Part shown: piece by piece, positions 58,064 through 64,000 of the stretch | How the letters are laid out: the number at the start of each line of letters is the position of its first letter | Numbering within the stretch: the first letter of the stretch is position 1 | Assembly: GCA_944990035.1 (NCBI GenBank) | Contig: CALYLX010000084.1 | Location: forward strand, 124,001 to 188,000 | Length of the DNA stretch: 64,000 nucleotides | Direction of reading: 5' to 3' | Source of the DNA: Clitopilus passeckerianus | Taxonomy: Eukaryota; Basidiomycota; Agaricomycetes; Agaricales; Entolomataceae | Program-made: the position numbers and the translations under genes | Notes under the pieces: generated by a model | The model's input: only the letters and a program-made list of their open reading frames with translations | Told to the model about the DNA's origin: nothing | The model's database searches: none

Positions 58064-60056
58064 ATGCGTCACAAATATGTATCTATGCTTCGCTTCTACT
58101 CACAGAATGTGAATAGAAACTATGATCTTGTGTCATCTCTCTTGGAGGAGCGTAAGAATGATTTCGACGTTCTCCTGTTACAAGAGCCTCCCTGGAGGCT
58201 TATACGTCGCACTGTGTCCACTACCAACCCAGAAGGGGAGGCGGTGATTGGTGCTCCCACTCATCCGGACTGGCTGGTCATGTTTAGACGTCCAGCATCC
58301 GATACTGACCGCCCACGTGTTATGACGTTTGTACATAGGCGTCTTGCAGGCATGAGGCCTGCATTTCGCACTGACCTCGCCAACCACAATGATGTGTTGG
58401 TCACTACGTTGTATGGGAGCACAGGTGCTCAAATACACTTTGCCAATGTCTACTCCAGCCCAGGGGATGGTACTGCCATTCGCTGGTTGTGTGACAATGC
58501 TCCTCGTCTCCCAAGCATGCTCTGCATGGCAGGGGACTTCAACTGCAAGTCGTCAGTCTGGGATCCGGACTATGACTCTACAAATCATGTTGCGACTGAA
58601 CTATGTGATGTTGCACTTGACCTGGGTTTGGAGGTTAGCGTACTACCAGTACGCACTCCTACTCACTTCCCGCATGCTGGCAGCCTTAGGCCGTCAGTCA
58701 TTGATCTATTCTTCCTCCCTGTGGGTCGCACTGCAGGGACTTCACACAGCGTGGTCACAGAGTGGAAAGGACCCTCTGACCACGCTCCCTTGACCGTCAC
58801 GCTCCGTATCCAGCCTGTGCAGCTGGCTGCTGAGCGCATCACTCTGCCCAAGGGCAGTGAGCAAGAGGAAGAGTTCCTGGAGGAACTGTCCTCTTCTTTG
58901 CGAGCATTGGACACAACCACTCTCACAACAGCAGAAGCAATTGAACGCTGCACTGGCGCCGTTGCAACTGCCATTAAGCAGTCCTGGGATAACAACTCAA
59001 AGACTGCTCGCATCTCCACCAAGTCAAAGTCCTGGTGGAATCCTGAGTGCTCTGAGGCTGTCAGAGTGTATCGCGCTTCCAGGGCGGTCGCTGATTACAA
59101 GGCGTTCCGCAGGACCACCAAGGTGGCCAAGCGCAAGTTCTTTGATAGTAGGATCCAGACAATTGCTACTACCAACAAGCGTCCATGGGAGCTTATGCGC
59201 TGGGCCAAACAGCGTGAGCTCCCTACACATGAGGCAATTCGCCACAATGGTGAACCTTGCAATTCTCTTGAGTCGCTCTGGGCTGCCCTTGACTCGACAT
59301 ACAACTCGGCGTCTGACCGCCCTGTTGATCCCTCTGTGCTCGACGATGTGCCCCAGTCTCCTCCGCGTGAGTGGTGGGACTTTGGCGTTAACGAACTCAA
59401 AGAAGAACTAGCAAAGTGTTCAAACACTTCTGCTCCAGGGCCTGATCACCTCACATGGTATCAGCTCAAATCCTTGGTGGCCGACACTGTCATCGCTACC
59501 AAATTCGTCGAGATTGCTAATGCCTGCCTTCGGGTGGGTCACTGGCCCTCTCACTTCAAGGAGTCGCGCTCTGCCATCGTTCCCAAGCCTGGCAAACCGC
59601 ACTACTCAACTCCCAAGATGTTCCGCCCTATTGTGTTACTCAACACGCCGGGGAAACTCTTTGAAAAGATGCTTGCAAACCGGATGCAGTTTGAGGCGCA
59701 GAAATTCGGTGTGTTCCACCCCAACCAGTTTGGAGGTGTGCGCCAACACTCTACTGAGGATGCGGGTGTTTATCTCACTCACATAGTCAAAGCCGGTTGG
59801 GCTAGAGGGTTGAAGACAAGCGTGGTTGCATTTGACCTTGCTCAGTTCTTCCCCTCTCTTAACCATGACATGCTGTTACGCATACTGCGCAGACTAGGCT
59901 TCGCGCCGGAGGTCTGCAATTTCTCTGCTTCCTACCTTGTTGGGAGGCATACTTCCTACAGCTGGAACGGCGAGGAGTCCAACAAGTACTCTGCGGATGT
60001 CGGCGTTGGCCAAGGATCTGCTTTATCCCCTCTTCTCTCTGCGCTCTATTTGGTGC
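58064..60056 (+). CDS. LINE F1 ORF2, endonuclease and partial RT (3' part lost)
   Basis: ATG at 58064, 8 nt after ORF1. The endonuclease/exonuclease/phosphatase domain shows SQNVNRNYD, LLQEPPW, MAGDFNCKSSVWD and GPSDHAPLT (catalytic Asn, Glu, Asp, His landmarks). RT follows: KCSNTSAPGPDHLTW, SRSAIVPKPGKP, FRPIVLLNTPGKLFEKMLANR, VVAFDLAQFFPSLNHDMLL, VGQGSALSPLLSALYL. It is cut at 60056 before YVDD by the poly(T) end of copy E. The frame then reads into poly-Phe. Confidence 0.9.
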
Positions 60057-63000
60057 TTTTTTTTTTTTTTTTTTTTTGGTCAAAGCCCTACGCCCGGGGG
60101 CGTCTGACAATTTATATTCCGGCGCCCGATCGCAGTCCGGTCGCAAGTACCTAAATACATGCATTGTATACTAATGTAAGTAAAACCGTGTTCGTCGAGT
60201 GAACTACACTAGATACGAGGTGCACCAAAGAGCAAGCTAGGGTGGCCCCCGAGGATAAATCTCCTAAGGAGTATGATAGCGTGCACCCCCCCGCAGAAGC
60301 AGCAAGAACCCTGGAAACCAGGCTCGCCGCTATATGAAGGATGGAGCACTGACGCCTATGCATGGTAAAACATGCCAGACGCTTCGGCTTGTTCTCTGCG
60401 AACAAATTGATGTGCACCCGGTACCCAGACCAGATCGTCTGGGCGCGGTGGTGCAGTGGAGCCTGTTACAGGCATTCGTCGGCAGTGGCCTCCAGCAGCA
60501 GGAGGGGTACCACGAACGCGTGTGGCTGCCTTATCAGGAGGGCCACGCCGCCGTGCCTTCCTGGGCTTAGGAAATGGCGGTGGAGGCTGTTGCGATGGAA
60601 ACGCAAAAGCAGCGGGGTTGTTCTCAAGAAAGAACAAGAAGGACGACAGCTCCCGGCGCAAGCGCTGGTTAGGCCGTCGTTGGAAGTGCGCACACTGGTG
60701 AAGGACATGGTCCCTCGTTTCCAGGGTGCGCCAATCGCACACGCACGCTGTCTCCCCATCTAGGTTGAAGCGCGCGCGGAACTCGCCAATGGGTGCATGA
60801 CCCAGGACTGCACGGGTAAGGCGTGCGGTGTGCGCATTGGAAGACCCAACGCCATGTAGCCAAGGCCCACCTTTGAGATGTGTAGGCCTCAGGGAAGCGC
60901 CTTTGCTTGCAAGGCGCAGGAAGTGGTTGCCAGAGTAGGATGGCTGCTGGAGCAGACAAGTCCACTCGTGCAGCATCCTGTCTACAGCGCGTTTCCGGGC
61001 ATACCCAAGGGATGTCCGGGGTTTGCTACCGGCGCCCACCCGCAAGCCAGTGGCCGCCAAGTGAGCGCGATGGTGGATGTCCCAGTTGAGTCTTGAATGG
61101 ACATGAACAAAGTGGACGCGCCTGCTAGCGTCATCCGAGAACCAGGCCCGTAGCTTAGAGCAGATGGACAGTGAGTGCCCTTGCCCAGAATGAAGAGACG
61201 GGTCCAGTGCCAACCGAATGGCTCTAGTCGAGTCTGAGAGCACAACTATTTTGAAGCAGTTGTTGCGCAAGACAGCCTTGCTTATGGACAAGTCAATGGC
61301 TGCGAGTTCAGCATCGTCAGAGAGTACCCTGCCTGATGCCATAGTGTATTCTTCAGGCCCAAAAGCGCCATGAAGGAGGGAGCAGGCAGCCACCGCTTGG
61401 TGCTTCCTCCTTTTGGGAACAGATGCATCTGCCGCAACCAACACAGTAGTGTCAGACAGGTCTGCATCAGCGCGGATCACATCCAGGTGGGTGCGACGGG
61501 AGTCAAGGGCGTCCTTGGACGCTGCAATGATGATATCAAATGTAATCCTGCCAGAGTGCGTGTCCAACAGGCGCAGACCTGGGACTGCCTCAGCATGGAC
61601 AGGATTGAGAGGCTCAGAGGCCCGCACAGCGTGCATATCCGAATCAACAACTGTGGAAAGCAAGTTGCCGCGTACGCATTGCGACAAGTTGGAGAGAGAT
61701 GAGGGGAGACGCATTGTTCCCTCATACCGTTGGTGCTTGTCACTGATCAGTGATAGCGTAGGGTGATTGCTTATCAGGGTGCCAATACGCGCCTGGCCGC
61801 GTTCGACCAGTTTCCTGATGTGCAGATGAATGGGGGGGAGACCAGCAATAGACTCGGTCCCCCCGCCTGGCGATGTGCGAAAGGCACCGGTTATCCACCT
61901 GGCAGCCTTGTGTTGCATAGTGCGCAAGTGCGACATAGCAGTCTTACACCTAGCACCTTTGTAGAACCAGAGGCCCACACCATACGTAGCGACCGGGAGG
62001 ACACATGCACGGTAGAGCAACCGCTTCTGCATAGGGGTGATACCCCTTGATGAGTTACCAAGCATGATCATTGCCTTGACAGTGGTCAGAGCCTTGGTGG
62101 AGTAATACTTGACATGGTGGCTGAAGGACAGCGACCGGTCAAAGTAGAAGCCCAAGTAGCGCCAAACGGCCTTCGGTTGAAGTGGCGAATTGCCAGTGTG
62201 TGGAGCAAAGCCCAAGTCAATAGCAGGATTGACGTCGTTGTGCTTGCGAGAGAAGTGGAAGACCTCTGTCTTGTCATGTTCCAAGACGAGGCCAAGCGCT
62301 GTAACAAGCTCTGTGATGACAGCATACGCTTGTTGGAGGAGGGTGATGTTCTCCCCAAAGGATGGCGACTGGACAATGAGCGAGCCATCATCCACGTACG
62401 ACATGAGTGTTGTGACGCCAGGAGCAATCCTGCGTTCGAACAGCCTCATCACTGGCACCAAGTAGAGCGCAGAGAGAAGAGGGGATAAAGCAGACCCTTG
62501 GCCAACGCCAACATCTGCGGAGTACTTGCTGGATTCTTCGCCGTTCCAGCTGTAGGATGTGTGTCTCCCCACAAGGTAAGACGCAAAGAAGCTGCAGACC
62601 TCTGGCGCAAAGCCCAGTCTGCGCAGTATGCGTAGCAGCATGTCGTGGTTAAGTGAGGGGAAGAACTGAGCAAGGTCAAAAGCGACCACACTAGTCTTCA
62701 ACCCTCTAGCCCAACCGGCTTTGACGATGTGAGTGAGGTAGACACCTGCGTCTTCAGTCGAATGTTGGCGCACACCTCCAAACTGATTGGGGTGAAACAC
62801 ACCGAATTTCTGCGCTTCGAACTGCATTCTGTTCGCAAGCATCTTTTCAAAGAGTTTCCCCAGTGTGTTAAGCAACACAATAGGGCGGAACATCTTTGGG
62901 GTGGAATAGTGCGGTTTGCCAGGTTTGGGAACAATGGCAGAGCGCGACTCTTTGAAATGAGACGGCCAGTGGCCAACCCGAAGGCAGGCGTTCGCAATCT

Positions 63001-64000
63001 CGACGAATTTGGTTGCAATGACACTGTCAGCAACCAGGGATTTGAGCTGATACCATGTGAGGTGATCAGGACCGGGAGCAGAAGTGTTGGAGCACTTTGC
63101 AAGTTCTTCTCTGAGCTCATTGACGCCAAAGTCCCACCACTCACGCGGAGGAGACTGGGGCACATCGTCGAGCACAGAGGGATTAACTGGGCGGTCAGAC
63201 GCCGAGTTGTATGTGGAGTCAAGAGCAGCCCAAAGCAACTCGAGAGAATTGCAGGGTTCACCATTGTGGCGAATTGCTTCATGTGTAGGGAGCTCACGCT
63301 GCTTGGCCCAGCGCATGAGGTCCCAGGGGCGCTTGTTGGTAGTAGCAATGGTCTGGATTCTACTATCAAAGAACTTGCGCTTGGCCACCTTGGTGGTCCT
63401 GCGGAACGCCTTGTGATCAGCGACCGCTTTAGAAGCGCGATACACTCTGACAGCCTCAGAGCACTCAGGATTCCACCAAGACTTTGACTTGGTGGTGATG
63501 CGAGCAGTCTTTGAGTTGTTGTCCCAAGACTGCTTGATAGCAGTTGCAATGGCGCCAGTGCAGCGTTCAATTGCTTCTACTGTTGTGAGGCCAGACGTGT
63601 CTAGCGCTCGCAAGGAGGAGGACAGTTCCTTGAGAAACTCTTCCTCATGCTCACTACCTTTCGGCAGAGTGATGCGCTCGGCAGCCAGCTGCACGGGCTG
63701 GATGGGGAGTGCGGCAGTCAGAGGTGCGTGGTCAGAGGGTCCCTTCCACTCTGTGACCACGCTGTGTGAAGTCCCTGTGATGCGTCCCACAGGGAGGAAG
63801 AATAAGTCGATGACTGACGGCCTAAAGCTGCCAGCATGCGGGAAGTGGGTGGGAGTGTGTTCTGGAAGAACACTAACCTCCAAACCCAGGTCAAGCGCAA
63901 CATCACACAGTTCAGTTGCAACATGGTTTGTAGAGTCATAGTCCGGATCCCAGACTGATGACTTGCAGTTGAAGTCTCCTGCCATGCAGAGCATGCTAGG
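60057..64000 (-). mobile_element. LINE F1 copy E, runs off the right edge
   Basis: 3' end at 60057 (T run 60057-60077), then a shortened 3' hairpin (CGCCCGGGGGCG) and 3' UTR. Open ORF2 covers nearly all the rest. Inserted antisense in copy D. The 5' part lies outside the window. Confidence 0.92.
60356..63994 (-). CDS. LINE F1 ORF2 polyprotein (endonuclease-RT-RNase H), 5' partial
   Basis: At least 1212 codons without a stop. It begins inside the endonuclease (LCMAGDFNCKSSVWDPDYDS, GPSDHAPLT). RT: NTSAPGPDHLTWYQLKSL, AIVPKPGKPHYSTPKMFRP, VVAFDLAQFFPSLNHD, GQGSALSPLLSALYL, SYVDDGSLIVQ (catalytic Asp pair near 62391-62402), HDKTEVFHFSR, WRYLGFYFDRSLSF. RNase H: VLVAADASVPKRRKHQAVAA, DDAELAAIDLS, VVLSDSTRAIRLAL, NWDIHHRAHLAAT. 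A C-terminal knuckle (CVCDW, HQCAHF) ends the protein near the stop at 60356. The domain order fits I/Tad-like non-LTR elements of fungi. The best candidate for an active element here. Confidence 0.93.
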   Translation of the reverse strand: MLCMAGDFNCKSSVWDPDYDSTNHVATELCDVALDLGLEVSVLPEHTPTHFPHAGSFRPSVIDLFFLPVGRITGTSHSVVTEWKGPSDHAPLTAALPIQPVQLAAERITLPKGSEHEEEFLKELSSSLRALDTSGLTTVEAIERCTGAIATAIKQSWDNNSKTARITTKSKSWWNPECSEAVRVYRASKAVADHKAFRRTTKVAKRKFFDSRIQTIATTNKRPWDLMRWAKQRELPTHEAIRHNGEPCNSLELLWAALDSTYNSASDRPVNPSVLDDVPQSPPREWWDFGVNELREELAKCSNTSAPGPDHLTWYQLKSLVADSVIATKFVEIANACLRVGHWPSHFKESRSAIVPKPGKPHYSTPKMFRPIVLLNTLGKLFEKMLANRMQFEAQKFGVFHPNQFGGVRQHSTEDAGVYLTHIVKAGWARGLKTSVVAFDLAQFFPSLNHDMLLRILRRLGFAPEVCSFFASYLVGRHTSYSWNGEESSKYSADVGVGQGSALSPLLSALYLVPVMRLFERRIAPGVTTLMSYVDDGSLIVQSPSFGENITLLQQAYAVITELVTALGLVLEHDKTEVFHFSRKHNDVNPAIDLGFAPHTGNSPLQPKAVWRYLGFYFDRSLSFSHHVKYYSTKALTTVKAMIMLGNSSRGITPMQKRLLYRACVLPVATYGVGLWFYKGARCKTAMSHLRTMQHKAARWITGAFRTSPGGGTESIAGLPPIHLHIRKLVERGQARIGTLISNHPTLSLISDKHQRYEGTMRLPSSLSNLSQCVRGNLLSTVVDSDMHAVRASEPLNPVHAEAVPGLRLLDTHSGRITFDIIIAASKDALDSRRTHLDVIRADADLSDTTVLVAADASVPKRRKHQAVAACSLLHGAFGPEEYTMASGRVLSDDAELAAIDLSISKAVLRNNCFKIVVLSDSTRAIRLALDPSLHSGQGHSLSICSKLRAWFSDDASRRVHFVHVHSRLNWDIHHRAHLAATGLRVGAGSKPRTSLGYARKRAVDRMLHEWTCLLQQPSYSGNHFLRLASKGASLRPTHLKGGPWLHGVGSSNAHTARLTRAVLGHAPIGEFRARFNLDGETACVCDWRTLETRDHVLHQCAHFQRRPNQRLRRELSSFLFFLENNPAAFAFPSQQPPPPFPKPRKARRRGPPDKAATRVRGTPPAAGGHCRRMPVTGSTAPPRPDDLVWVPGAHQFVRREQAEASGMFYHA

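Larger units (their letters stand above)
55766..60056 (+). mobile_element. LINE F1 copy D, nearly complete, cut inside RT
   Basis: Starts inside ORF1 (GPSGAR equivalent, about residue 43), has one TAG at 55911-55913, then a long ORF1 and ORF2 separated by 8 nt. It ends at 60056, where copy E is inserted just before the YVDD segment. Confidence 0.88.

Noticed and set aside
58064..60154. ORF2 ending in poly-Phe as a natural C-terminus
   Set aside because: The Phe run is the poly(T) of the inserted antisense LINE copy E.

Overview
The window is eukaryotic DNA, most probably from a filamentous basidiomycete (Agaricomycetes). Genes are split by many 45-70 bp GT-AG introns. The gene families are those of mushroom sesquiterpenoid clusters, and the repeats are LINEs with an RNase H domain, Tc1-like and Ty3/Gypsy elements. 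I see no prokaryotic features and no intact tRNA or rRNA gene.

Left half, about 2.5-31.9 kb: a biosynthetic gene cluster, roughly 50% GC. In order: a secreted FAD-linked oxidoreductase (+), a three-finger C2H2 regulator hidden across five small exons (-), P450-1 (-), SDR-1 (+), SDR-2 (-), P450-2 (+), P450-3 (+), P450-4 (-), a small EthD-domain protein (+), a 5'-truncated P450 (-), and a large fusion protein (-). The fusion has an N-terminal sesquiterpene synthase (DDYID and NDYFSYAKE metal motifs) and a C-terminal domain related to HMG-CoA synthase. The likely pathway is farnesyl diphosphate to a cyclic hydrocarbon, made by the fusion enzyme, followed by oxidation by P450s, SDRs and the flavoprotein. 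A sesquiterpene synthase-HMG-CoA synthase fusion is known to me from hirsutene biosynthesis in Stereum hirsutum (from memory), so a hirsutane-type product is a reasonable guess. In this copy the HMG-CoA synthase domain has lost its recognisable Cys/His/Glu catalytic residues. The hexamer CGGCCG occurs in most of the divergent or upstream promoter gaps of the cluster.

Right half, about 32.8-64 kb: a nested transposon graveyard. It starts with an AT-rich zone (32.8-38 kb) holding a zinc-finger gene fragment, a decayed Tc1-like element and a probable LTR. Two LINE families follow. Family 1 (F1) has ORF1 with CCHC knuckles and ORF2 with endonuclease-RT-RNase H. Family 2 (F2) is seen only as ORF1. 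They are broken by each other, by a Tc1-like element with two stop codons, a Gypsy pol remnant, TIR elements and a solo LTR. Four F1 3' ends are marked by poly(T) on the + strand. The last F1 copy, running off the right edge, has an uninterrupted ORF2 of at least 1212 codons.

Stretches 1-2464, 4394-6230, 7455-10593 and 32830-34668 hold no gene I can support.
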